Assembly: GCA_910579425.1 (NCBI GenBank)
Contig: CAJTVL010000075.1
Span: 1 to 18,193 of the forward strand
DNA: 18,193 nucleotides
Direction of reading: 5' to 3'
Origin: an uncultured Lachnospiraceae bacterium
Lineage (GTDB): Bacteria > Bacillota > Clostridia > Lachnospirales > Lachnospiraceae
Position numbers and translations under genes: made by a program. Below, piece after piece: positions 1 to 7,162 of this stretch (position 1 is its first letter; every line of letters begins with the position of its first letter). A model generated the notes under the pieces. It was not told the DNA's origin. It did not search any database and was given only the letters and a program-made list of their open reading frames with translations.

Positions 1-69
1 ATGGTACTCGCCCTCTCCCTTGATGGCAAGCACGGCCTTTGGCTTTAACTCCATCACCACCCATTCCAT
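1..69 (-). CDS. Partial ORF running off the left edge, unknown
   Basis: A reading frame opens with ATG at 69 and stays open to the window edge (23 codons, MEWVVMELKPKAVLAIKGEG and onward). Its composition looks like ordinary protein. It overlaps the stop of the preceding small ORF by 16 nt, and no strong ribosome site is seen. An inner ATG at 54 is an alternative start. It could be the next gene in a run of small element genes, or the frame-shifted continuation of the small membrane protein before it. No family is recognised and the C-terminus is outside the window. Confidence 0.35.
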   Translation of the reverse strand, partial: MEWVVMELKPKAVLAIKGEGEYH

Positions 70-170
70 GTATAGGTCTGCGTCCCACCATCCTCATAAA
101 CCTTTCTGACCGGAATCAATAACAGAACCGCTGTTATCACTGCAAAAACAATAATGAGTTTCTTTTTCAC
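54..170 (-). CDS. Small single-pass membrane protein (38 aa), possibly truncated
   Basis: The start is GTG at 170, chosen because AGGAGG lies 5 nt upstream. The product is a basic N-terminus (VKKK), one hydrophobic segment at about residues 5-22, and a short polar tail with DGGT. It resembles small Lachnospiraceae membrane proteins that begin with a Lys-rich start, one transmembrane helix and a conserved DGGT motif, but as recalled those continue well beyond this point, whereas this one stops 8 residues after DGGT. That suggests a truncated or frameshifted member. It sits 10 nt downstream of the stop of the upstream hypothetical gene and is probably in the same transcript. Function is unknown. 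Confidence 0.55.
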   Translation of the reverse strand: MKKKLIIVFAVITAVLLLIPVRKVYEDGGTQTYTWNGW

Positions 171-180
171 ATTTGCCTCC

Positions 181-462
181 TCACGCCCTCGCATCAAAGC
201 CGTCCTGCACTTCAACAGCATCCTGCCTTGCCGCATGGTACGCATCATAGTAGGCAGCCTTCAAAGCCCCGTGTACCTGCGTCTCCGCCTTCGACTCCTT
301 CTCATGCCAGCCCACGCCCGCCGTGTAAGTCAGTATCTCGTCTCCGTTCCCGTCATACACATGGACGGCGGAGCCCATTCCCTCGGACTGGAACCTTGCC
401 TCATACGGCTCCCCGAACAAGAGGCGCAAGCGCCTCTCATCCGCCTCCCGTATCGTTTTCAT
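181..462 (-). CDS. Hypothetical protein, ICE-type small gene (93 aa)
   Basis: The preferred start is ATG at 462 (MKTIREADERR), with GAAGGG about 5 nt upstream. The frame stays open upstream with protein-like sequence (YISPVLVQQVAPDRAALMGK) but no convincing start codon before about 540, so the native N-terminus may be longer and has perhaps been cut by rearrangement. The product is soluble and rich in Glu, Arg and Ala, with a helical C-terminal half (residues about 58-93). The middle segment VHVYDGNGDEILTYTAGVGW suggests a short beta hairpin. No family is assigned. It lies directly upstream of the small GTG-start membrane protein and downstream of another small gene, all on minus. Confidence 0.6.
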   Translation of the reverse strand: MKTIREADERRLRLLFGEPYEARFQSEGMGSAVHVYDGNGDEILTYTAGVGWHEKESKAETQVHGALKAAYYDAYHAARQDAVEVQDGFDARA

Positions 463-535
463 GTCACCCTTCCCCATCAGCGCCGCCCTGTCCGGTGCGA
501 CTTGCTGGACAAGAACCGGAGATATATATTTACAT

Positions 536-757
536 TTAACAAGGCTCTCCCTGCTGATTGAGCGCTTGGTAGTTGCTGTCCATATAATTCTTTTTCCCGA
601 AAGGAACATAATTTTCATCCAGCAGAATCATATTCCCGTTTCCGAGATCCGGGAATTTCTGTGCGATTTCTTTCAGAACCTCCCACTCGTCTTTGGAGTT
701 TTCCCGGTTATCTTCCTCCACCTGTCTTAATGCCTCTCCAATCTCCTGCTGATCCAT
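536..757 (-). CDS. Hypothetical small acidic protein (73 aa)
   Basis: The start is ATG at 757 (MDQQEIGEALRQ). The frame is open upstream to 880, and the residues just before this ATG (YHSSFQPHPLYWGT) also look protein-like, so the gene may be the remnant of a longer protein. The ribosome site at 757 is weak. The product is hydrophilic, with an amphipathic helix at about residues 3-38 and a C-terminal part rich in Asn, Gly and Tyr. No family is recognised. Its stop lies just ahead of the next small ORF. It marks the boundary between the small-gene cluster and the sugar transporter operon ending at 919. Confidence 0.5.
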   Translation of the reverse strand: MDQQEIGEALRQVEEDNRENSKDEWEVLKEIAQKFPDLGNGNMILLDENYVPFGKKNYMDSNYQALNQQGEPC

Positions 758-835
758 TGTACCCCAGTAAAGAGGGTGGGGCTGAAAGGACGAATGGTAC
801 TTGCCCCCTTCGTAGCAGAAAAAGCAGGAACAGGG

Positions 836-852
836 GATTTTTTCAAAAAATC
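836..852. repeat. Perfect 17-nt palindrome GATTTTTTCAAAAAATC
   Basis: Two 8-nt arms around a single C. It lies between the end of the ATPase gene and the small-gene cluster. It could act as a weak hairpin at the 3' end of the transporter transcript, but there is no GC-rich stem, so a terminator call is not justified. Confidence 0.4.
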
Positions 853-918
853 TACTTTTGTTTACATGAAAGAATTGCAATATCTTTTGGGTACTAAACT
901 CATTTATTTAATCATCCT

Positions 919-1911
919 CTAGATCCGCCCTCCAGTTTCCCCATCAAAAAAATGAATAAACTGCTTATCCAACGCCAAATAACACCTATCACCAACCTTT
1001 AACGAACAAACCGCATCCGTTACAATCCCCAGATTACCTAAATTTTCTGTATCTGCAAAAACAACCGTTTCCCGTCCAGTCCACTCTACCGATACTACCT
1101 GTGCCCTGATATGATCGGGATTCTCGGTGATATGGATATGCTCCGGCCTTATACCGCAAAATTTCTCTCCCTCTTTCCAGATATTCATAGGCGGTGATCC
1201 GATAAATCCGGCCACAAAAAGATTGGCCGGTTTCTGATAAAGCATCTGCGGCGTATCCATCTGCTGAACCACGCCATCCTTAAAAATAGCAATGCGATCC
1301 CCCATGGTCATAGCTTCCGTCTGGTCGTGGGTCACATAGATGGTCGTTGTGCCCAGTTTTCTCTGTAAAGCTGTAATCTCCCGGCGCATCTGCACTCTCA
1401 GTTTTACATCAAGATTGGATAGAGGCTCATCCATCAAAAATAGTTTCGGGGCGCGGACCATCGCCCTCGCAAGCGCTACTCTCTGTCTCTGACCTCCGGA
1501 AAGCGCTATGGGCCTGCGCCAGAGATATTCCGACAAATCCAGGCTGTCTGCAATCTCTGTAACCCGGCGCCGGATATCCTCTTTCTTCCAATGGCGCATC
1601 TTCAGGGGAAATGCAATATTATCAAATACTTTCATGGTAGGATATAACGCATAATTTTGGAACACCATAGCGATATCGCGGTTTTTTGGCGGAACCAAAT
1701 TCATCAGCATCTCTCCCATATGGATCGTTCCGCTGTCCACACGCTCCAGACCGGCGATCATGCGCAAGGTCGTGGATTTTCCGCAGCCGGACGGCCCTAC
1801 AAATACTATAAATTCTCCGGGGCGGACGTCCATACTGACCCCTTTTACGGCATGCACGTCCCCTGAATACCATTTATTTACCTGTTCTAATGTCAATGAT
1901 GTATTTTCCAT
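919..1911 (-). CDS. ABC transporter ATPase, MalK/UgpC/MsmX type
   Basis: Cytoplasmic ATPase that powers a carbohydrate importer as a homodimer on the two permeases encoded upstream. Visible motifs are Walker A GPSGCGKST (residues 39-47), Q-loop Q85, signature LSGGQ (137-141), Walker B LFLMDEP (157-163), D-loop SNLD, and H-loop His195 in VTHDQTEA. A C-terminal OB/TOBE-like regulatory domain follows from about residue 240, with the GIRPEHI motif. At 330 aa it is slightly shorter than the usual 350-370, the shortening being in the TOBE part. The start ATG at 1911 has AGGTGA 4 nt upstream. It is the last gene of the operon, separated from the MalG-type gene by a 149-nt structured spacer. The substrate cannot be read from this gene, and such ATPases can serve several importers. 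Confidence 0.95.
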   Translation of the reverse strand: MENTSLTLEQVNKWYSGDVHAVKGVSMDVRPGEFIVFVGPSGCGKSTTLRMIAGLERVDSGTIHMGEMLMNLVPPKNRDIAMVFQNYALYPTMKVFDNIAFPLKMRHWKKEDIRRRVTEIADSLDLSEYLWRRPIALSGGQRQRVALARAMVRAPKLFLMDEPLSNLDVKLRVQMRREITALQRKLGTTTIYVTHDQTEAMTMGDRIAIFKDGVVQQMDTPQMLYQKPANLFVAGFIGSPPMNIWKEGEKFCGIRPEHIHITENPDHIRAQVVSVEWTGRETVVFADTENLGNLGIVTDAVCSLKVGDRCYLALDKQFIHFFDGETGGRI

Positions 1912-1929
1912 AAATCACCTCATATTTGT

Positions 1930-2053
1930 GCAGCTTTGCTGCGACTCAAATCCATGCGGAGAATGCCCGTATTTTGGGCATTCTCCTGTGTGAGACTTGG
2001 TACTTCTTAACGAAGCAGCCTCTGCTGCTGAGCTTTAGAAGTACTTCTCACAC
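1930..2053. repeat. Structured intercistronic spacer with three nested or tandem hairpins
   Basis: The spacer between the MalG-type permease and the ATPase holds three inverted repeats: a 5-bp stem GCAGC/GCTGC (1930-1942), a perfect 11-bp stem GGAGAATGCCC/GGGCATTCTCC (1958-1986), and a long interrupted hairpin with outer arms GTGTGAGA/TCTCACAC (1988-2053) and an inner arm AGAAGTAC pairing with GTACTTCT. None carries a T-run in the direction of transcription, so these are not simple terminators. They may protect or process the mRNA, setting the ATPase to permease ratio, or be a dispersed palindromic element. Confidence 0.6.
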
Positions 2054-2060
2054 TACGCCC

Positions 2061-2900
2061 TTAATCTTTCATTCCGGAAGCCGCAATCCCCGCTTCCAGA
2101 TATTTCTGGCCAAACAAAAAAATTAGCAACGCCGGCATCAGCATGATCACGGAAGCTGCAAGGGAAGCTCCTGCATTTTCCGCGGTTACCGTGGGAAGAT
2201 AAAGCGACAACGGCCATAAGGTCTGATCTTTCAGAAATGTCATAGGCTGCTCCAATGCATTCCAGTATTCCAAAAATCCCAAAACCACCGCTGAAAGAAT
2301 GCCCGGCACACCAAGGGGAAGCCCTAGGTGGATAAAGATCTGCCAGGCCCCGGCGCCATCTAAGGAGGCAGCCTCCGTCAGCGCCGATGGTATGGCCGCA
2401 AAAAAACGGATCATAAGGAAAACGGGAAAAGTAGAAACAGCGCCGGGCAGGATGATCGCCCAGACGGTATTCATCAGTCCCAGACGATCCAGCACAAAAT
2501 AACTGGAAACCATAGTCACCTGAAAGGGCATCAGCATCAATATAATATATAACGCATACAATACCCCTTTCCCCCGGAATCGGAATCTGGCAAAAGCCCA
2601 GGCTGCCGGTGCGCCGATCACAATCTGTCCGACCACAATGGGAAAGACCTGTTTGCAGGAGTTCCAGAACATTGTGAAAAACTCAGGCGCGTCCAGCAGT
2701 AATTCCACATAAGGTTTTAAGGTCGGATACTGGGGCAGAATGGGCCAATGGGCATACCCGGCTTTCTCAGACAGAACCGGTGCCAAATTATGCACCATTT
2801 CCCTGCTCCCCATAAAGGAAGCCGACAGTAACATCCACAGGGGCACCCATACAAAAAGCGCCGCCGCAGACAAAAGCATTGCAATCATCCATTTTTTCAT
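2061..2900 (-). CDS. Carbohydrate ABC transporter permease, MalG type
   Basis: Inner-membrane permease of 279 aa with six predicted transmembrane helices. The first is at about residues 5-25. The cytoplasmic EAA loop (EAASLDGAGAWQIFIHLGLP, about residues 180-199) contacts the ATPase. Length and motif match the MalG/UgpE/LacG branch. The start ATG at 2900 overlaps the stop of the MalF-type gene by 4 nt (ATGA), so the two subunits are translationally coupled. Together with the MalF-type partner, the MalK-type ATPase and the lipoprotein binding protein it completes a type I sugar importer. The transported sugar is unknown. Confidence 0.93.
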   Translation of the reverse strand: MKKWMIAMLLSAAALFVWVPLWMLLSASFMGSREMVHNLAPVLSEKAGYAHWPILPQYPTLKPYVELLLDAPEFFTMFWNSCKQVFPIVVGQIVIGAPAAWAFARFRFRGKGVLYALYIILMLMPFQVTMVSSYFVLDRLGLMNTVWAIILPGAVSTFPVFLMIRFFAAIPSALTEAASLDGAGAWQIFIHLGLPLGVPGILSAVVLGFLEYWNALEQPMTFLKDQTLWPLSLYLPTVTAENAGASLAASVIMLMPALLIFLFGQKYLEAGIAASGMKD

Positions 2901-3793
2901 TTTCCTTCACCCCTTCCCCATATCATCTGCAGGAAACCAATCAGCGCCATTACCACTAGCGCCATCAGCACAGCACCGGCGCACATTTTATCAATATCCA
3001 GCCGTGTAAACCAGTTATTGAACAAATGCTGGAGCATATAGATGCTCTCATGGGGATAACTGCCCGAAATGAGATACGCTTCCCGGAATACCTTAGAGGA
3101 GTTCAGCAGCGACAGCACAGCGGCTGTGAATAAGGTAGGCATCAGATTAGGAAGCGTAATGCGAAAGAAACACCGCAGGGCCCCGGCTCCATCCAAAGAC
3201 GCCGACTCATACAGCGACGGTGAGATGGCTGTAATCCCCGACAGCCACAGCACCATGTCATAGCCTGCATTTTTCCAGATATACGTTACCATCAGTACCG
3301 TCATGGCCGATTCGCTGTTCAGCCAATGAACCGTTTCCATGCCCACACTGCCGAGCAGATGGTTCAGCAGACCGTTTTCATGGAAGATCACCTTCCAAAG
3401 CAACACCACCGAAGCTACCGGAATTGACATTGGAATAAGAAAAGAAGTTTTATATATTCCCCTCTTCTCCTTCAGTGCGTCCACAAGCAATGCCAGCAAC
3501 AGGGAAAACAGCAGCAATACAGGAATACAGATCAAAGTAAATTTTGCCGTATTCCCGGCTGCCCGCTGGAACGCTTCGTTTTGAAAAACATCCGTATAAT
3601 TTCTAAACCCTACAAACTGCCCGCCCATAGCCGAAAAGAAAGAGCGCCGGAGTACATCACAAAAGGGAACCAATACCAGTACGCTGACCATCAGCAGGCT
3701 TGGCAGTAAAAATATCCATGGAGTGACGCCATCCAGTTCCGGGGCAGTCTGCCGATTAACTTTCCGCTTTTTCTTCAATAAATACAATTTCAT
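2897..3793 (-). CDS. Carbohydrate ABC transporter permease, MalF/UgpA type
   Basis: Membrane permease of 298 aa with a basic N-terminus (LLKKKRKVNRQ), a first transmembrane helix at about residues 26-48, five further helices, and the EAA loop (YESASLDGAGALRCFF, about residues 202-217). The start is set at ATG 3793, preceded by GGGAGGG, giving a 38-nt overlap with the upstream gene. An ATG at 3838 would give 15 more residues but a larger overlap and no ribosome site. The spacing of the purine tract to ATG 3793 is short, so a TTG two codons later is possible. It pairs with the MalG-type subunit immediately downstream. Confidence 0.92.
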   Translation of the reverse strand: MKLYLLKKKRKVNRQTAPELDGVTPWIFLLPSLLMVSVLVLVPFCDVLRRSFFSAMGGQFVGFRNYTDVFQNEAFQRAAGNTAKFTLICIPVLLLFSLLLALLVDALKEKRGIYKTSFLIPMSIPVASVVLLWKVIFHENGLLNHLLGSVGMETVHWLNSESAMTVLMVTYIWKNAGYDMVLWLSGITAISPSLYESASLDGAGALRCFFRITLPNLMPTLFTAAVLSLLNSSKVFREAYLISGSYPHESIYMLQHLFNNWFTRLDIDKMCAGAVLMALVVMALIGFLQMIWGRGEGK

Positions 3794-4982
3794 TCCCTCC
3801 CTGATCCAAATAGTTTCCGGTTCCCAACATCTTGTCATGAAGATCCAGCAGCCATCTTATGGTCAACCATACCATTGGAAGTATCCATAATGTAATAGAT
3901 GGGTTCCCCGCCAGGGAATCCTTATTCTTCCATATGAGACAAAGCAGGCCTCCCCACCAGATCAGGCTGATCTGGAGGATGTTTTTTGGCGCAGGCACGG
4001 GCAGCCGCCTGACAACAAGCCACAAAAACAAAACTGTCAAAACGGACAGTATGCCGCCAAGAAGAAAGGTTATCCAAAATGTCCTTTCCCATGCCGCAGG
4101 GGGCATACGGAAGATTGCCAGAATACCATCCCTGACCTGTGCACAAAGGCTGCTCCAAAAGGAACCATCCGACCATCTGGTGGGCAGAAACCGGGCCGGT
4201 ACACTCCACGGGAATCCAACCGTCCAGGAAATCGCCGTCATTCCTGCAAACATCAGCGGAACAGACATAAGGAATAAAAGCCATGTATAACGAAGTTTCC
4301 ACAAACGGTGTGCAATGCACATAAGAACCCATGCCCAGAGCAGGAATGCAGGGAGGGCTGCCAGTATTCCAGACAGCCAGACATACAGACCAAGGTCTGT
4401 CATGTCTCCCACTGGTAATTGATATTTTTGGAGTATCTGTTCCGCTGCGTAAGTGCCTCCCTGTTCTTCGGAGAGATTTAACCACAATCCCTGAAACATC
4501 CTCTCTTCCGTTTCTTCTGCCGGAAAGAACGCCAGTCCCTCCTTTCCTTCCACAACGCCGCATACATACCATGTTTTCTCATTCCATTGAATCATCTGCC
4601 CCAACACATCAGAAGAACCCCAAAGAGCATGGGCAGTTCCCTCGTCGATCACACAGCCCTTTTCATCTCCCGGCCAGTATCCATATCTGAACCGGCAAAG
4701 CTGCAGACGGGAAATGTCTCCATAATACTCGAAGACTTCTCCGTTTACCGGATTCGGGTAAAAGTCCCCATACAATATCTGTTCATAATGGGACATCCAC
4801 AATACAAAGGAAGGGGGCACCTGATTCATCTGCGCCGGAGAGACGCCCATGCCGCTTTCCCACCGCACGGAAACGCTGTTATCAAACCATTCCATTTTCT
4901 TCTGACAGGCTGCAGAGCCATACCACATAAGGAGAAGACACAGTCCCAACATACAAAGCCTGAAATATTTAATTTTCCACAC
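3756..4982 (-). CDS. Orphan membrane protein with MacB-like extracytoplasmic domain
   Basis: Begins at GTG 4982, with AAGGAG 9 nt upstream; a TTG at 5003 lacks that spacing. The product is 408 aa: one N-terminal transmembrane helix (about residues 7-24), an extracytoplasmic region (about 25-200), then four or five transmembrane helices. Residues about 118-145 (VIDEGTAHALWGSSDVLGQM, then WYVCGVV) match the MacB/FtsX periplasmic-core pattern, in which an alarm-type helix precedes a GK-rich turn and a VxGVV strand. No NBD is fused or encoded next door apart from the MalK-type ATPase. It follows the HlyD-type adaptor with a 14-nt overlap and precedes the MalF-type gene. The role is inferred: an adaptor-linked membrane component of this composite system. 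It could instead be a diverged MacB-type permease that uses a distant ATPase. Confidence 0.75.
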   Translation of the reverse strand: MWKIKYFRLCMLGLCLLLMWYGSAACQKKMEWFDNSVSVRWESGMGVSPAQMNQVPPSFVLWMSHYEQILYGDFYPNPVNGEVFEYYGDISRLQLCRFRYGYWPGDEKGCVIDEGTAHALWGSSDVLGQMIQWNEKTWYVCGVVEGKEGLAFFPAEETEERMFQGLWLNLSEEQGGTYAAEQILQKYQLPVGDMTDLGLYVWLSGILAALPAFLLWAWVLMCIAHRLWKLRYTWLLFLMSVPLMFAGMTAISWTVGFPWSVPARFLPTRWSDGSFWSSLCAQVRDGILAIFRMPPAAWERTFWITFLLGGILSVLTVLFLWLVVRRLPVPAPKNILQISLIWWGGLLCLIWKNKDSLAGNPSITLWILPMVWLTIRWLLDLHDKMLGTGNYLDQGGNEIVFIEEKAES

Positions 4983-7047
4983 GCACCCTGTCTCCTTTCC
5001 CAATCGGCTTTGAGGTCTGTATCACGATCTGGTCATCCGGGAAAAATACGCCTTCCACGGCTGCACTTTCCATGTTCTGCTCCTTTATCACAACATCCAC
5101 CTCTTCCACCGTCTGCTCTGTTCCCAGTACGGATTGTTTTTCACGGACAACCAGGACCACTGTCTTTCCGTGGGCAGCTCTCAGTGCAGAAACAGGCACA
5201 ACAGCCTGATATCTGCCGCTGTTTTTTTCCAATTCCAATGTCCCGGCAATTCCGCTGGAAAAAGTGCCTTCTTCCAGCCAGGCGATGAGCCGGACCTGGC
5301 CATCTGCATTGGGAACACCAATAGAAGTAATCGGTAACTGGACAGACTGGGTAATTCCTCCTATGGTATAAAAAAGCTGGCCCATGTCCCCCGCAGACAA
5401 TTTCTCCGCTGTTTTTTGTTCTACACTGGCAGTAAACTGAAACCTCTGGTCTGCCCGTGACAGGGTGAGTACCGCCCCATTGTCCTGTGTGACGAAAGCT
5501 TCCGTCACTGACTTTACCGTTCCGTCTACCGGAGCGGCAACCACCCCATCCTGCATGCTGATCAGCCTTATCTCCTCTAATGTATTCTGTTTTTGACGCA
5601 ACTCGTTTTCATACTGCAGCCGCTCCACTTCATTTTGCCTGCGCATGGCGGCATCTGACTGTTTCGCTCTTTCCAACTGTTCTTTTACGGACTCTAATTC
5701 TATAGCCGCAGTTTCTATCGCCCGCTGAGCCCTCATGATCTGCTCCTCTCTGGACAGGCCGGCGTTCTCCCAATCACGCACAGCCGCATTCAGTTCGCTC
5801 CGTGCGGCATCCGCACTGGCCAGTGCAGACGAAACCATGGATTCATTGCTGAAATCTGTCTGTTTCTTCGTATCACTCAATTTATTCTCCGCTTCCCGGA
5901 CATCATCCTGTGCTTCCGAAACCAGCTGATCCTGCCGTGCCTGTATCCGCTCCAGGTTCTCACGAGCCCACGCAAGCGTGTCTTCTGCATCCGACAGACT
6001 GCGTGCCGCCTGATCGGCCTGAACCTGAGCCATCTCCTTCTGAGAGCGCGCTGTATCTACCCGCTCCTGGGCTGCTGCGCGTTCTTCATCAGTCGCGTTC
6101 TCCCCAAGGGATTCAAGAGCCTCTTCTGCCTCCTGAAACGCCTGCCCCGCCTGAGCAAGTTCCCCGGCTGTACGCTCACAGGTGCTTTTTGCTGATGAAT
6201 ATACGCTTTCGGCCTCTGACAATGATTTCTGGGCGGCCGAAACAGCTTCCCCACGGCTATATTCCGCATCACCCAACGCTTTTTCAGCTACATCCAGGCC
6301 GTTTTCGGCTGTTTCAATCCCTTCCTCTTTTGCCTGTACCTTTGCCTTCTCCAGATCGTTCAATTCCTGATGATATCTGTTCTGAGCCTCTTTCAGGTCC
6401 TGTTCTACCTGAACGCCGGCCGCTTCCAGTGCTGCCACTAATTGCACATAGTCCGCCTGGGCATATCGCAGATTGTTCTCTGCCAACTGGAGCATTTTCG
6501 TATCTGCACTGGGTATTTCATAGGACAAATTATTGATCTTTAAATTCAGGATATTGATTTCATTTTCAAGCTGCTCTGTCACTGTCTGAATAGAATCCAA
6601 ATCCAGCTTTAAAATTTCATCGCCTGCATTTACGCAATCCCCCGCCTGGACCATCCTGTTGGAAATACGCAGATTTCCGGGAAGGACAATATCCAAAGTA
6701 TCCCTTGCCTCCAGTGTGCCCGGTATCGTATAACTCTGGACTAACACTCCCGGTTTTACTGTATCCGTCCTTACCTTGGCGATGGTCAGGTCAGTGGCTA
6801 TTCTGGACAGTATGGTAAATATCAGCATCATCGCAAAAAATCCGGACAATAAGCGTACTGCTGTCCTTTGCTGGGCACTGGAAAAGATTGATTTTGGCTT
6901 TTTCCCGGATAAAAGCATTTCTTTTTCTAATGTCAGCCTTTGTGCGGCAGTTACCGCAGCTTTTCTTTTAACCCCCATAAGGGCTTCTTTCCAATGGTAA
7001 CGAAAGGGTATCATTTCTATTTGCTTTTTCTTTCTCTTTTTAAACAT
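4969..7047 (-). CDS. HlyD/RND-adaptor-type membrane fusion protein with very long coiled coil
   Basis: 692 aa from ATG 7047 (AGGTGGGG about 10 nt upstream); a TTG at 7056 is the alternative. Order of parts: basic cytoplasmic N-terminus (KKRKKKQ), one transmembrane helix at about 65-85, first half of a lipoyl/barrel-sandwich domain (residues about 100-150, YTIPGTLEARDTLDIVLPG), then about 320 residues of Glu/Ala/Gln-rich heptad sequence forming a coiled-coil hairpin. The second lipoyl half follows (about 480-515, VVAAPVDGTVKSV), then beta-barrel and membrane-proximal segments to the C-terminus. In exporters such proteins bridge the membrane transporter to the outside. Here it is encoded between the solute-binding lipoprotein and the MacB-like protein. 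The helical hairpin is unusually long for a Gram-positive adaptor. Confidence 0.85.
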   Translation of the reverse strand: MFKKRKKKQIEMIPFRYHWKEALMGVKRKAAVTAAQRLTLEKEMLLSGKKPKSIFSSAQQRTAVRLLSGFFAMMLIFTILSRIATDLTIAKVRTDTVKPGVLVQSYTIPGTLEARDTLDIVLPGNLRISNRMVQAGDCVNAGDEILKLDLDSIQTVTEQLENEINILNLKINNLSYEIPSADTKMLQLAENNLRYAQADYVQLVAALEAAGVQVEQDLKEAQNRYHQELNDLEKAKVQAKEEGIETAENGLDVAEKALGDAEYSRGEAVSAAQKSLSEAESVYSSAKSTCERTAGELAQAGQAFQEAEEALESLGENATDEERAAAQERVDTARSQKEMAQVQADQAARSLSDAEDTLAWARENLERIQARQDQLVSEAQDDVREAENKLSDTKKQTDFSNESMVSSALASADAARSELNAAVRDWENAGLSREEQIMRAQRAIETAAIELESVKEQLERAKQSDAAMRRQNEVERLQYENELRQKQNTLEEIRLISMQDGVVAAPVDGTVKSVTEAFVTQDNGAVLTLSRADQRFQFTASVEQKTAEKLSAGDMGQLFYTIGGITQSVQLPITSIGVPNADGQVRLIAWLEEGTFSSGIAGTLELEKNSGRYQAVVPVSALRAAHGKTVVLVVREKQSVLGTEQTVEEVDVVIKEQNMESAAVEGVFFPDDQIVIQTSKPIGKGDRVRVEN

Positions 7048-7162
7048 CTGATTCAATCCCCACCTGTTTATCCGTTTATGCTACTCTTTAGGACAGCTGA
7101 TGTTGTACTTATGCAAGGGGCGCATACTTTTAACCGAAGATACACCCCTCGCATTTTATGTA

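Noticed and set aside
1958..1986. Terminator between permease and ATPase genes
   Set aside because: Strong stem but no T-run on the transcribed strand, and the ATPase has no obvious promoter after it.
3922..4572. Minus-strand frame of 216 aa overlapping the MacB-like gene
   Set aside because: Different frame of the same strand inside a gene with clear transmembrane pattern; composition rich in Cys/Trp/Arg, no domain.
4587..5288. Plus-strand frame of 233 aa
   Set aside because: Antisense to the adaptor and MacB-like genes, low-complexity His/Pro/Ser-rich, no ribosome site.
5910..6536. Plus-strand frame of 208 aa opposite the adaptor coiled coil
   Set aside because: Pro/Leu-rich composition is typical of the antisense of Glu/Ala coiled-coil codons; no start signal.
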